A DNA stretch of 52,571 nucleotides. Source: CAYXVU01 sp964468725 (lineage in GTDB: Bacteria; Acidobacteriota; Blastocatellia; UBA7656). Shown piece by piece: positions 1 through 8,576 of this stretch; position 1 is the stretch's first letter; each line of letters begins with the position of its first letter. The notes under the pieces are model-generated. The model had not been told where the DNA came from and searched no databases. It saw only the letters and a program-made list of their open reading frames with translations. The stretch spans positions 1 to 52,571 of the forward strand of contig CAYXVU010000009.1 in NCBI GenBank assembly GCA_964468725.1. Direction: 5' to 3'. The position numbers and the translations under genes were made by a program.

Positions 1-154
1 GCCAGCCGCCGACGAGCCCGATGCGATATGCGGTGGCCTGAGTTTTTGGCGACACCGGATAAACGACGACAAAGCTGATTGAATTGGGCATTGCCAGCCG
101 CAAAGTTGCGCGATTATTCCTTTGCTGATTTGGTGGGTGGGTAGTCTCTGCCAT
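1..154 (-). CDS. Partial ORF of unknown function, runs off the left edge
   Basis: On the minus strand an ATG at 154-152, 14 bases after the stop of the PP2C fusion gene, opens a frame of 51 codons that stays open to the window edge. The translation begins MAETTHPPNQQRNNR and continues with a mixed hydrophobic stretch containing SFVVVYPVSP. Only the N-terminus is visible, so no family can be given. Its tight spacing behind the PP2C gene suggests the same transcription unit. There is no clear Shine-Dalgarno sequence, so it could also be a chance frame. Confidence 0.4.
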   Translation of the reverse strand, partial: MAETTHPPNQQRNNRATLRLAMPNSISFVVVYPVSPKTQATAYRIGLVGGW

Positions 155-168
155 TTCACATCAAGCGT

Positions 169-1938
169 TTAATTGACGCGCACGACGATGACTGAGGTGT
201 TGTCTTCGCCACCAGCGGCATTGGCGGCCACGACGAGTTCTTTCGCGGCGGCGTTGGGGTCGGGGTTGACGATGAGGATGTCGCGGATTTGATCGTCGCT
301 CAACATGCCGTTGAGGCCATCGCTGCATAGCGTCAGCACATCGCCGCTCGTCAGCTTGTGGCGGATGATGTCAATTTCGATCTCTTCATCCGCGCCAATG
401 GAGCGATAGATGACATTGCGATAGGGGTGGATGCGGGCTTCGGCGCGTGACAGGTTGCCGGTGTTGATCATGCGCTGCACCAACGAATGGTCTTCCGAGA
501 GTTGCTTCAGATGTTCGCCCGATAATTTGTAACAGCGGCTATCGCCAACATGGGCGATGGTCAGCACATCTCCGGCTACCAGTGCGACCGTCACGGTCGC
601 GCCCAAACCGCGCGCTTCGGGATGCGACTTGGCATAGGCGAGAACTTCGCGGTTGGCATGCATCACTGCCTCTTTCAACATCTCCGTCGTCGCCATCTCG
701 TAGCCGTCGGCGACGGCCAGTCGCAAGCCGCCGGTTTGGGTGGGCGCGGCGATGCGTTCTTCGCGGGTGGATTTGAGCGAAGCGGAAATCAGTTTCTCGG
801 TCATGTATTCGGCCACCGCGCGCACCGTCACGCGGCTGGCCACTTCGCCCGCCGCCTCTCCGCCCATACCATCGGAGACGATATAGAGTCCGATCTGCGT
901 CTGAACCGATTCAAAGTACTGCGTCAGGTTGAACGCCAACACGCTGTCTTCGTTGAGTTCGCGCACCAATCCGACATCGGTGAAATGGCCGGATTGCAAC
1001 ACCACAGGGAGATTCAGGTTCAAGAGGGCCTCGCGCAGGTCTGCGACGCGTTGAAAGCGCTCGTGCGGGTCTTCGGCCAACGCTCGACTCAGTAAGCGCT
1101 CGAAGTTCGGAATGACGGTCGCCACCGGATAGAGATTCAAATCTTCACCCGGCCCGATGCTTTCGCCGGTCAACATAAATTGCAGCAACGCGCCGATGGC
1201 ATAAACATCCATCGCCGGATCGTAGATGGTGCGCTTCTCAAAGAGTTCCGGCGCGGTGAACCCGCGACTCGGATAGATGGGCGCGTCCGCCACCGGCATG
1301 CCGATTTTTCGGGTGCGATCAAAACCGATCAAATGCACGCGATTCTCCAAATCGAGCACCACTTCATAGGGTTCGAAGCCGTTGTACACCCAACCTTGCC
1401 GATGAAAGCGCTCAGCCAGATCACACAGTTGCAACCCGATGGCGCGGGCTTCTTTCTCGCTGACTTGTTCGAGATGGGCGATGGCTTGTCCGAGAATCTC
1501 TTCAAATACGATATAGCGCACGTCGCTTTCGACCACATGTTCGACCGGTTTGAAGATGCCGAAACGTTTGATGAGGGTATCCGCTCCGTCAATGCCGCCC
1601 GCCAATGATTGGCCGGAAATTTCCGCCAGTGGCGAAAGTCGCAAGAACGGGTCGTAAGGGCCAACGCTTTGTTCAAGGAGAGTGAAACTCGATTTGGGGT
1701 CGTCAATGGCCGTAGCGGAATAGGCGCTGTAGGTCGGGGCTGTCCAGAGCAAGGCATGAATTTTGAAACGCCCGCCGATGAGCTTATCTTCCGGCGAATG
1801 GTTCGGCAGCGTCGGCGGCACAATCAAGTGCGAACCGAGTTTCGCGCCGCAGGTTTGGCAAAAGATCGCCTCGCTCTCATTATCCGCATCCCCGCAGTTC
1901 GGGCACAGAGGGTTTACATTCTTCAGCGTCTCGCTCAT
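169..1938 (-). CDS. Zinc-ribbon / pseudokinase / PP2C protein phosphatase fusion
   Basis: 589 residues. Residues 12-31 form a zinc ribbon (C12-x2-C15 ... C27-x2-C30). Residues about 50-310 have a protein-kinase fold outline (a VRYIVFEEI hinge-like strand, then a helix GLQLCDLAERFHRQG, then a C-lobe with DVYAIGALLQFMLTG), but the catalytic HRDxKxxN is replaced by VYNGFEPYEV and DFG by GFD, so it is most likely a dead pseudokinase. Residues about 315-589 are a PP2C metal-dependent phosphatase. All key acidic motifs are present: RELNED, VSDGMGG, HVGDSR, SEDHSL, CSDGLNG and a final GGEDNTS. Expected role: removes phosphate from Ser/Thr proteins, probably opposing the kinase encoded just upstream, with the pseudokinase as a regulatory or docking module. 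No signal peptide or membrane helix, so cytoplasmic. The start ATG lacks a good ribosome-binding site. Confidence 0.85.
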   Translation of the reverse strand: MSETLKNVNPLCPNCGDADNESEAIFCQTCGAKLGSHLIVPPTLPNHSPEDKLIGGRFKIHALLWTAPTYSAYSATAIDDPKSSFTLLEQSVGPYDPFLRLSPLAEISGQSLAGGIDGADTLIKRFGIFKPVEHVVESDVRYIVFEEILGQAIAHLEQVSEKEARAIGLQLCDLAERFHRQGWVYNGFEPYEVVLDLENRVHLIGFDRTRKIGMPVADAPIYPSRGFTAPELFEKRTIYDPAMDVYAIGALLQFMLTGESIGPGEDLNLYPVATVIPNFERLLSRALAEDPHERFQRVADLREALLNLNLPVVLQSGHFTDVGLVRELNEDSVLAFNLTQYFESVQTQIGLYIVSDGMGGEAAGEVASRVTVRAVAEYMTEKLISASLKSTREERIAAPTQTGGLRLAVADGYEMATTEMLKEAVMHANREVLAYAKSHPEARGLGATVTVALVAGDVLTIAHVGDSRCYKLSGEHLKQLSEDHSLVQRMINTGNLSRAEARIHPYRNVIYRSIGADEEIEIDIIRHKLTSGDVLTLCSDGLNGMLSDDQIRDILIVNPDPNAAAKELVVAANAAGGEDNTSVIVVRVN

Positions 1939-2106
1939 AAACAGGGTGAGTAGGATAGCACAACATCACAGAGGACAGAAGCCAGTCTCTCCGCTCGCCG
2001 GTTGTCCAACGCTCGTTGCGGATCGCGGTCAAGCAGGCATTCAGGGTCGCGCGATTCCACAACGTTGACAGGCCGATTTCGATTGACGCTTACGGTCAAC
2101 AATTGT

Positions 2107-2127
2107 CAACGGGCAACCGACAACGGG
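2107..2127. repeat. Three tandem degenerate heptanucleotides (CAACGGG type)
   Basis: Three in-phase 7-mers, CAACGGG, CAACCGA and CAACGGG, lie directly beyond the stop codon of the kinase gene. The same unit (CAACGGA) occurs five times perfectly before purA. The rest of the 193-base gap between the kinase and PP2C genes shows nothing else I recognise. Confidence 0.6.
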
Positions 2128-2131
2128 TTGC

Positions 2132-4450
2132 TCAAGGTTTGCGAAAGACGGGCTTGCGGCGCGGCAGGCGCGAATCGTCTTCCTCCGACTGTAAACCGTC
2201 GCGGCGCGGGCGCAGCACTTGAAAGCTTACCGAATTGCTGCCCCTCGTGAGAACGGCGGTGCGGGTTTGCAGAATGCGACCATTCGGTGCTTGCACGCCG
2301 ACTTTGACGCGACTGCCCGGGGTCAGCCCACAGGAACTCCATTGACCGGCGTTGTTAGTCTGCCCGCGCGACAACGTCTCTTTGCCGCCCTCGCCTTCTT
2401 GGGTGAAGCCGACGCGCAGGCCGGATAGCGGCTGCCCATCAATCGCGGTGACCGAAATCGTCAGACAGGTGCGCGGGTCGGCTGTCGCAGTCGGAGCCGG
2501 ACTCGGCGGCGGTGGCGGCGGCGTCGTTCCCGACATCGGCGGCGCGGGTGCGGGAGGTTGCGCGACGGCTTCGTTTTTCGCCTTTTCGGCTTCCATCTGT
2601 TTGCGTTGAGCTTCGAGTTTCAACCGTTCATCTTCTAATCGCTTTTTCTCGGCAGCGACTTCTTGGCTTTCGGCGGCGGGCGGTTCGTTGACCGGCAACT
2701 GAGCCTGCGCGCTTTGCGGCGCGGCGGCTGGCGACGCCTCTGCTAACTCCGTCGTTGGCGGGCTATTGGTTGCGAGCGGTTGGTTTTTGCGACTGCCGGT
2801 GATGACAAAATATAAGGCTGCTCCGAGGGCTGCGACGACGAAGAACGCGGCGATGGCTGCGAAGCGTTTATTGGCGCTCAATGACCGGGTGAAAGAGGAA
2901 GTCGCTGCGCGCGGTTCGGGTAGCGGTCGGGTGTCAATTTGATCTGGCGCGAGGGGCGGATTCGGCGCGGTCGGGTTGGCGCTGAGGGCGATGGTTTGGG
3001 GCAGCGCGCCGCTGGCGGCAAAGGGCAGAGATTGATCGGAGGCCGCTCCTGCCATCAGAGGCAAAGTCAAAGTTTGGGCGACGCCGATATCGCTTTCGGC
3101 AATCGTCAGCAGACGTTTGGTGCTATCGCCTGCAGGCGTCGTGGCCTGTATTTCGTGCGCTCCGGCATTGAGTTTGACGGTTGCACGTCCCTCTTCGTTA
3201 GCGACGGCGACGGCTTGCGAATCAATGATGAGCGTGCTGCCCGCCGGTAACCCTTCGACGGTGAGCAGAGCGGTTGCCACTTCATCACCGCTCATCATGC
3301 GTTCGGTAGCCAGTTCGACAGCTCCGGTCTTTTCGGCGACCGGCATGGCCATCGTCGCGCGGGCTCCGAGCGCGACTTGCAAATCGGTCTGGCGGTCGGC
3401 TTCGAGGGCGACGCTGATGCGATAGTCGTTATACCCGCCTTTGGCGACGCGCACTTCATGGAGACCGGCTGCGAGACCGCCGAGCAGCAGTCTGCCGGTC
3501 GCCGCGTCCGATGTGCCGCGCAGAAGGTTATCCACATAGACTTCGGCTTCGGGCGGTTGAGTGGCGATCTGTAAACGCGCGGGTTTGGCCGCGAGCGCCT
3601 GACTGACCGCCGCGTCGCCGATGCGTTGCAGGTCGGCGAGCATGTCGTCTGCCGTCGCATAGCGGTCTTTGATATATTTGGCGGTCGCTTTGGCGATGAT
3701 GGTTTCGAGTTCGGCGGGGACCTGGTGTGCAGACAGAGACGGCAGCGGGGTGTTTTCATGCAACGTCTTCATCTCTGACCAGTAGAGTCCGGGGTCGGTT
3801 GATTTGGATTGAAAGGGAACTTTGCCGGAGAGCATTTCGAACAATACGATGCCTGCCGAATAGATGTCTGTACGATGATCAATGCCGGATTCGCCTTTGA
3901 TACGTTCGGGCGACATGTAGGCCGGGGTGCCGAAGCCTTCGCCCGTCATGGTCAAGTTCTCGCCGCCGACCATGCGGGCAATGCCGAAGTCCAAAACTTT
4001 GACGCGCAGATGGTCGCCTTCGCCCATCAACATCAGGTTATCAGGCTTGAGGTCGCGGTGAATGATGCCGTTGCGATGCGCGTAACTGAGCGCCGCGAGA
4101 GTCTGCGACATGATGGAAGCGGCGCGACCGGCTTCGATAGCGCCGCGCTCTTGAATCTCATCGGTGAGCAGCTTGCCGGACAAAAACTCCATGACCAGAA
4201 AATAGGAGCCGTTGTCTTCGCCGAAGGTGTAGAGGCGCGGCAGATTGGCATGATCGAGTCGCGCCATGGCGACGGCTTCTTGAAAGAAGCGTTGTTTGAT
4301 GACCGCGCTGCGGGTGTGCTTTTTGTGCAACTCTTTGATGGCGACGATGCGACCAGGCGAATTGATCTCTTCGGCTTTGAAGACCGACCCGAAGCCGCCG
4401 CTGCCGAGATAGTCGAGAATGCGATAATTGCCAATCTGTCTGCCGCTCAT
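2132..4450 (-). CDS. Membrane-anchored Ser/Thr protein kinase with PEGA-like domain
   Basis: 772 residues from the ATG at 4450, chosen because GGAG sits 7 bases upstream and the kinase domain begins at once; the frame is open 35 codons further up. Kinase domain about 9-275: G-loop GSGGFGSVF (16-24), K39, catalytic HRDLKPDN (D133, N138), DFG D154, then a GTPAYMSPE activation segment. All catalytic residues are intact. Residues about 295-365 look like a PEGA domain (VYVDNLLRGT, then GLHEVRVAKGGY). A single membrane helix (AAFFVVAALGAALYFVI) is followed by a Pro/Ala-rich linker, a charged coiled coil (KKRLEDERLKLEAQRKQ) and a small beta-rich C-terminal domain expected outside the membrane. Typical of eukaryote-like bacterial receptor kinases. 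It sits between a PP2C gene and a pseudokinase gene on the same strand, suggesting one phospho-signalling module. Confidence 0.92.
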   Translation of the reverse strand: MSGRQIGNYRILDYLGSGGFGSVFKAEEINSPGRIVAIKELHKKHTRSAVIKQRFFQEAVAMARLDHANLPRLYTFGEDNGSYFLVMEFLSGKLLTDEIQERGAIEAGRAASIMSQTLAALSYAHRNGIIHRDLKPDNLMLMGEGDHLRVKVLDFGIARMVGGENLTMTGEGFGTPAYMSPERIKGESGIDHRTDIYSAGIVLFEMLSGKVPFQSKSTDPGLYWSEMKTLHENTPLPSLSAHQVPAELETIIAKATAKYIKDRYATADDMLADLQRIGDAAVSQALAAKPARLQIATQPPEAEVYVDNLLRGTSDAATGRLLLGGLAAGLHEVRVAKGGYNDYRISVALEADRQTDLQVALGARATMAMPVAEKTGAVELATERMMSGDEVATALLTVEGLPAGSTLIIDSQAVAVANEEGRATVKLNAGAHEIQATTPAGDSTKRLLTIAESDIGVAQTLTLPLMAGAASDQSLPFAASGALPQTIALSANPTAPNPPLAPDQIDTRPLPEPRAATSSFTRSLSANKRFAAIAAFFVVAALGAALYFVITGSRKNQPLATNSPPTTELAEASPAAAPQSAQAQLPVNEPPAAESQEVAAEKKRLEDERLKLEAQRKQMEAEKAKNEAVAQPPAPAPPMSGTTPPPPPPSPAPTATADPRTCLTISVTAIDGQPLSGLRVGFTQEGEGGKETLSRGQTNNAGQWSSCGLTPGSRVKVGVQAPNGRILQTRTAVLTRGSNSVSFQVLRPRRDGLQSEEDDSRLPRRKPVFRKP

Positions 4451-4663
4451 AGTCTGCTCCGATTCCGAGAGTGACGGGGCGCTGCGCTGTCTATGCCAGT
4501 ATATGCCATAAATCGGCACGATTGAAGACTCCGACCGCAGCCCACCGTGCCACATCCCACTAGGTTAAGACGCGCTGGCACACCTGCAAGACGAGAAATC
4601 TGTAAATCATAGGGCAAAACGCAAAGGCGCAGAGATGCAAAGCCGCAACGAGTTGGCTGCCTG

Positions 4664-4684
4664 CAACCTTCAACCTTCAACCTG
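4664..4684. repeat. Three tandem heptanucleotides (CAACCTT type) over a stop codon
   Basis: CAACCTT, CAACCTT and CAACCTG in phase. The array overlaps the last codons of the carotenoid gene: its C-terminal residues QVEG and stop codon are read from the repeat. Positions 4451-4663 beside it hold a looser series of GCAAAG-type words and no gene. Confidence 0.6.
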
Positions 4685-5419
4685 CGGTTTTCGACTGGAA
4701 AGTAATAGATGCAGCCCACACAGCAACGCGCCGATCCCGCCCGCCAGCCACAAGCCGAGCGCGAAGGCGATCACCGTAAAAAAGATGACGATGCTCAGAC
4801 CTGTGTAACGCGCTGCGTAATTTGGCGAATTATCGGGATGCAAAAAGGCGATGAGTGAGAAGAGAGCGAGGCTGACGACCAACCAACCGAGAAAGTTGTG
4901 CGCCGGGATACCGTAATAAGCGCCGCTATCAAACCAATGCCAGTAATCGAGTTGACCTGCTGCCAGCGGATCAATCACCAGATCAATCGCCGTCATCCAC
5001 AAACTGGCGATGGCGATTCGTAGAGGGCGAGACGCGCTAATCGCACGCGTCATCTGCCATAGGTAGGCGACCAGCACCATCCAGGCGCTCATCATCACAA
5101 GCGGCACGCCTAACCAATGTGGCGTCAGCGTCGCTGTATATTCGTACTTGCCGAACAGAAAGCCGAAACGCACGCCGAGCACTTCCGCCGCAAATCCGAA
5201 TCCGCCTGCTGCCAGCAAAGCGGCAAACTCGCTTCGCCGCGCCGTGATGAGAACGATCAGACCGGCTAACAACAGAAAGACAGGAGCCGTCCAGCGCGCG
5301 TCAGACGGCGGGCTGCCGAGAACGATATAGGCGAGGATACCGCCAACCCACATTACGCCATAAGCAAAGACCAATGCTCCGAAGACCACTCTGTGCAGTT
5401 GAGAAAGGGCTGCTGTCAT
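4670..5419 (-). CDS. Carotenoid biosynthesis protein, CruF-like (DUF422 family)
   Basis: 249 residues from ATG 5419; a TTG three codons upstream is an alternative. About seven hydrophobic helices make it an integral membrane protein. Signature strings of the carotenoid-synthesis family (Caroten_synth/DUF422, CruF-type hydratases of C50 or gamma-carotenoid pathways) are visible: GFLFGKYEYTATLTPHWLGVPL, split here as GFLFGKYEYTA and HWLGVPL, then AIDLVIDPLA, YWHWFDSGAYYGIP and NFLGW. The family adds water to end groups of acyclic carotenoids. No other carotenoid gene is in the window, so its substrate cannot be inferred. It lies between two kinase-like genes on the same strand, which may be coincidence. 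The C-terminus runs into a heptanucleotide repeat. Confidence 0.75.
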   Translation of the reverse strand: MTAALSQLHRVVFGALVFAYGVMWVGGILAYIVLGSPPSDARWTAPVFLLLAGLIVLITARRSEFAALLAAGGFGFAAEVLGVRFGFLFGKYEYTATLTPHWLGVPLVMMSAWMVLVAYLWQMTRAISASRPLRIAIASLWMTAIDLVIDPLAAGQLDYWHWFDSGAYYGIPAHNFLGWLVVSLALFSLIAFLHPDNSPNYAARYTGLSIVIFFTVIAFALGLWLAGGIGALLCGLHLLLSSRKPQVEG

Positions 5420-5450
5420 GACAGGCAAACGAAGAGACAGAGTACGGCGG

Positions 5451-6869
5451 TTAAGGCAGCGCCGGTTGGTTCTTACCGCAGGCTTCGCAAAAAGCCGCGA
5501 TCAACAGATTGGCTTGCCCGCAAACAACGCAGTTGACCAGGGGTGCCGATTCGCTTCCCGGATAGACGCCGCCGCATTGTGGGCAAGGCGTTGCCTTATC
5601 TATGGTTGTCTGCCGCGCGCCGCAGTAGATGCAGTGGCGAAAGGCGACGGTAGCGGCAGCAAGCGGCGCGACCGGCTCCGTATTGGCGGGACGCTGGGCG
5701 GTCTGCGGCAGGGTGCGTTTGATCTCGACCTTTTCGCCGTTCGGCATCTCACATTGGAGATGCCAATCGGGCAAAGCGAAGCCTGAACGCGCGGTTGTGC
5801 CGTCATCGAATTCATAATGATTAAATCCAGTGAGGTGCTCGACTTTGCCGCCGTCAAAGATTTCTGCGTTTGGGTTCTGCTCGTCTGTGCGGCGATTCGG
5901 CATGGCGTCTATGAGGTGCAACAGGCGCAGCAGGTTGAGCGTGCTGACGGTCATCGGATTGCCGGGCGGCGCGCTGTTCAGTTGTCGCAGGTGATACTCC
6001 AACACCGTTTTGAATTCAGGCAGTTGAAAACGATTCTCGACCCGCGCATCGAGCGCACGCAGCAAGATACTGTCGATGCCAAAAGAGAGGCTCGGATTGA
6101 GTTGCGCCGGGCGCAGGTGATGAGTGAAATCGAAGAGGCGCAGCGGATTGCGATTCGGGTCTTGTCCGGTCAGCAAACGAAACATCATCGCCGCAATGGC
6201 AAAGACCAAGGAGCGCGGTTCCATCTGCCGGTGGTAAAACTCGTAAGGCACATAGCCCGGTTGCAACGGCCCGCCTTCGGGACGCGGTTCCGCGTACTTC
6301 GCCAGAAAGTCGTAATCGAAGAGTCCGAAGAGCATGGAGGGAAAAGCTAAGACAACGCCATCGGCTTTGCGAAACAGGTTGGCGGGCGCAAGCGCATCAG
6401 CGAAGCGACTAGCAGGCGTGACGAGCAGGTTGTAGAGCAACGGGCAATACATCTGCGATGCCAGAATCAGATCGCACAGTTGAAATGCCCACAAGACCAC
6501 TTCTCTTTCAGTAAAAACGACGGCGCGGCGTGCCGTTAATTCGTCGAGGCTCGGATTGACCTCCTCCTGTTGTCGCACCCCGCGCGGATGTTCGAGGAGC
6601 AGAACGGCTGTGTATCCGGCGACGAAATGCCCCGTCGCAGCGGCCAGCACGGGATGTTTGAACTGCTCCAATATCGCAGCTCGCTGATTGAAGGCCATCA
6701 TCTCGTGTTCGGAAGCGAGGGGAATTTCAATCAAGTTAAGTGGTGCGCTCTGTCCGCCGCCGAGCGTATCGGCAACGAGGTAGCTGGCAAACGGCCACAC
6801 ACTCGATGTCGGTTCGAGGACATTGAAACGGTTATAAACCATGCTGCCGGAGGAATAAGTTTCTGTCAT
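5451..6869 (-). CDS. Degenerate kinase-like protein with two C-terminal zinc ribbons
   Basis: 472 residues, ATG at 6869. The middle (about 25-300) follows a kinase-like outline: a hinge-like strand VLLLEHPRG, a helix VVLWAFQLCDLILAS and a C-lobe-like segment ending in SLVFAIAAMMFRLLTG. It has no recognisable G-loop, catalytic Asp or DFG, so I call it a pseudokinase with moderate confidence. Residues 413-464 carry two four-cysteine ribbons: C413/C416/C429/C432 and C447/C450/C461/C464. No membrane helix. It heads the minus-strand cluster with the active kinase and the pseudokinase-PP2C fusion. Zinc ribbons at opposite ends of two pseudokinases hint at shared binding partners (inference). Confidence 0.7.
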   Translation of the reverse strand: MTETYSSGSMVYNRFNVLEPTSSVWPFASYLVADTLGGGQSAPLNLIEIPLASEHEMMAFNQRAAILEQFKHPVLAAATGHFVAGYTAVLLLEHPRGVRQQEEVNPSLDELTARRAVVFTEREVVLWAFQLCDLILASQMYCPLLYNLLVTPASRFADALAPANLFRKADGVVLAFPSMLFGLFDYDFLAKYAEPRPEGGPLQPGYVPYEFYHRQMEPRSLVFAIAAMMFRLLTGQDPNRNPLRLFDFTHHLRPAQLNPSLSFGIDSILLRALDARVENRFQLPEFKTVLEYHLRQLNSAPPGNPMTVSTLNLLRLLHLIDAMPNRRTDEQNPNAEIFDGGKVEHLTGFNHYEFDDGTTARSGFALPDWHLQCEMPNGEKVEIKRTLPQTAQRPANTEPVAPLAAATVAFRHCIYCGARQTTIDKATPCPQCGGVYPGSESAPLVNCVVCGQANLLIAAFCEACGKNQPALP

Positions 6870-6950
6870 AACTTGTTCGTTGATGCTTCTCAGATTTGAT
6901 TGCGCCGCGTTTCGCCCTCATCATCTCAAATGCCGTGCCCATATTCAAAG

Positions 6951-6979
6951 TTCCCAAGACCGGTTCGCTCCGGTAGAAT
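6951..6979 (+). promoter_or_regulatory. Weak candidate promoter for the toxin-antitoxin pair
   Basis: TAGAAT at 6974-6979 (5 of 6 to TATAAT) lies 34 bases before the antitoxin ATG. The best -35 element is TTCCCA at 6951-6956, which is poor. Toxin-antitoxin promoters are usually autorepressed, but I see no clear operator palindrome. Confidence 0.3.
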
Positions 6980-7013
6980 CAACAAACGAAGTTTTGCAGC
7001 AGAGGTGATCGCC

Positions 7014-7265
7014 ATGCGTGATTATATCGTAACGGGCACGCTGACAGATGAGCATACCGTCACTCTGGATGAAGCCGTCTCGCTGCCGCAGACGCCTGTG
7101 AAAGTACGGTTGCTCATTGAGCCATTACCTTCTTTTGCTGCGCGCCCATATAGAGAAGTGATGGCTGAGATTCGCTGCCGTCAACAAGCGCGCAATCATC
7201 AATCGCCGACTCGTGAAGAGATTGATGCATACGTGCAAGCCGAGCGCGATAGTTGGAACGAGTAA
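7014..7265 (+). CDS. VapB-like antitoxin partner of a PIN toxin
   Basis: 83 residues from ATG 7014, chosen because AGAGGTG lies just upstream; the frame is open further up without a site. The N-terminal half (YIVTGTLTDEHTVTLDEAV) looks like a small beta-rich DNA-binding fold. The C-terminal half (REVMAEIRCRQQARNH, then EEIDAYVQAERDSWNE) matches the toxin-wrapping tail common in antitoxins of PIN-domain pairs. Its stop codon overlaps the toxin start (TAATG), which gives translational coupling. Role by family: neutralises the toxin and represses the operon. Confidence 0.75.
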   Translation: MRDYIVTGTLTDEHTVTLDEAVSLPQTPVKVRLLIEPLPSFAARPYREVMAEIRCRQQARNHQSPTREEIDAYVQAERDSWNE

Positions 7266-7675
7266 TGCCACGAATCTACCTGGACACGGCTCCGATCATT
7301 TACACTGTTGAGAGAGTAGCTGTCTATACTACGGCAGTAGACGCACGGCTTTCTGCGGAAGATTTGACTTTGGTTACTAGCGATCTGACGAGAATGGAGT
7401 GCCGGGTCAAACCTCTGCGCGACGGTAATCGCGCGCTCCTTCAAGATTTCGAAGACTTTTTCGCCCAAGCAATAGCCGAGATCATAAGGTTATCGAGTGA
7501 GGTGATAGACCGAGCTACAGAGATTCGTGCGCAATACAACTTCAAAACTCCAGACGCGATTCATCTGGCTGCGGCGGTCGTATCAGGTTGCGAAATGTTT
7601 TTGACCAATGATCAACGGCTGAATAGTTTCTCTGAGATAGCGATAGAGATTATCCAACTCCAGACGGATCGTTGA
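7265..7675 (+). CDS. PIN-domain ribonuclease toxin (VapC-like)
   Basis: 136 residues; the ATG overlaps the antitoxin stop by one base. The PIN acidic residues are all visible: D7 in IYLDTAPI, a Glu in TRMECR (about 45), an Asp in KTPDAIHLAAA (about 100) and an Asp in LTNDQRL (about 118). Full-length for the family. PIN toxins are Mg-dependent RNases acting on tRNA or rRNA when the antitoxin is degraded. Target not deducible from sequence. Confidence 0.88.
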   Translation: MPRIYLDTAPIIYTVERVAVYTTAVDARLSAEDLTLVTSDLTRMECRVKPLRDGNRALLQDFEDFFAQAIAEIIRLSSEVIDRATEIRAQYNFKTPDAIHLAAAVVSGCEMFLTNDQRLNSFSEIAIEIIQLQTDR

Positions 7676-7699
7676 AGATGACCCACTAACTTACTTGAT

Positions 7700-8182
7700 A
7701 TGCAGACCGTACCGGAATTTTTAACAGCCCTTCTTCCTGTACTTGGTGTCATCCTTGGTGCAGGCCTCCAGCATCTTTTTTCCAAATCAGGAGAAAGACG
7801 AAAGCAATTAGAGACGTTAAGAAGCCAAGCCTACGTGGATTATTTGCGTGCCGTTGCTGAGATTGCTCAACTGAGAAAAACCGACCCAAAGAAAAGAAGC
7901 GAGTGGTTAGCTGCTGCGGCTGATGCTAAGACTCGCATCTGCGTTTATGGCGCGTCGAGCGTAATAACGGCGCTAGCAGCTTTTGAGAACAGCAACCCCG
8001 TGCTGGATTCCTCTGCTTCAAGAACACAGTTCTTAGACCTATGCACTAAAACAAGGAGACAGAATCTGGGAAGGGCTGGAACAGTAGCACTCGACGACCT
8101 TAGTCTGGTCTTGTTTGGTAGAAGGGCTCGGAACGAAACAAAACGGGATGAAAAGGTTGTTGAGTTTACGGACGCTGTTTAA
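7700..8182 (+). CDS. Small membrane-anchored protein of unknown function
   Basis: 160 residues, ATG 7700, 24 bases after the toxin gene. One N-terminal hydrophobic helix (FLTALLPVLGVILGAGLQHLF) is followed by a basic charged segment and a mostly helical cytoplasmic part. No family recognised. The codon mix is less GC-rich than in the flanking genes, as in the neighbouring toxin gene, so the three may have arrived together as a small accessory island (inference). Confidence 0.55.
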   Translation: MQTVPEFLTALLPVLGVILGAGLQHLFSKSGERRKQLETLRSQAYVDYLRAVAEIAQLRKTDPKKRSEWLAAAADAKTRICVYGASSVITALAAFENSNPVLDSSASRTQFLDLCTKTRRQNLGRAGTVALDDLSLVLFGRRARNETKRDEKVVEFTDAV

Positions 8183-8209
8183 GATTCAACTCCAAAATAT
8201 CGGCGGCGA

Positions 8210-8437
8210 ATGGAGGCTGCTCTTCAAATCGCATGCTTTGCCAATCTTAAAAAAGACAGCGCGATGCAGCCTGCGCCGTTTGACGATTTGACCTTCGTTT
8301 GGCATCGCTCGTTCCTTGCGAGACTCGATTTTTCGAAAGGATGGAACACCGATGCACCCGAGGCGACGGAGGGTTACGAATTCATCGGTCGCTCCAAGCT
8401 ATTCGTCCAATCGGTGCTCGCTTTCTCTTCTCGTTAA
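8210..8437 (+). CDS. Doubtful short ORF in the gap before the copper fusion gene
   Basis: 75 codons with no ribosome-binding site and no recognisable family. The gap 8183-8576 has no tRNA, convincing promoter or strong hairpin. This frame may be a gene remnant or chance. Confidence 0.2.
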   Translation: MEAALQIACFANLKKDSAMQPAPFDDLTFVWHRSFLARLDFSKGWNTDAPEATEGYEFIGRSKLFVQSVLAFSSR

Positions 8438-8576
8438 AGCCGTTTCCGGGCAACTGTAGTGACCCGAATCACTAGCCGCACGCGCTTTCATCAACACGCC
8501 GTCGCTTGCAAAAGCGGTTTGCAGACCCGAAAATGCTTAGGCTCGTCTCGCAATCCCTTAACGAGTCAATGCGCCG

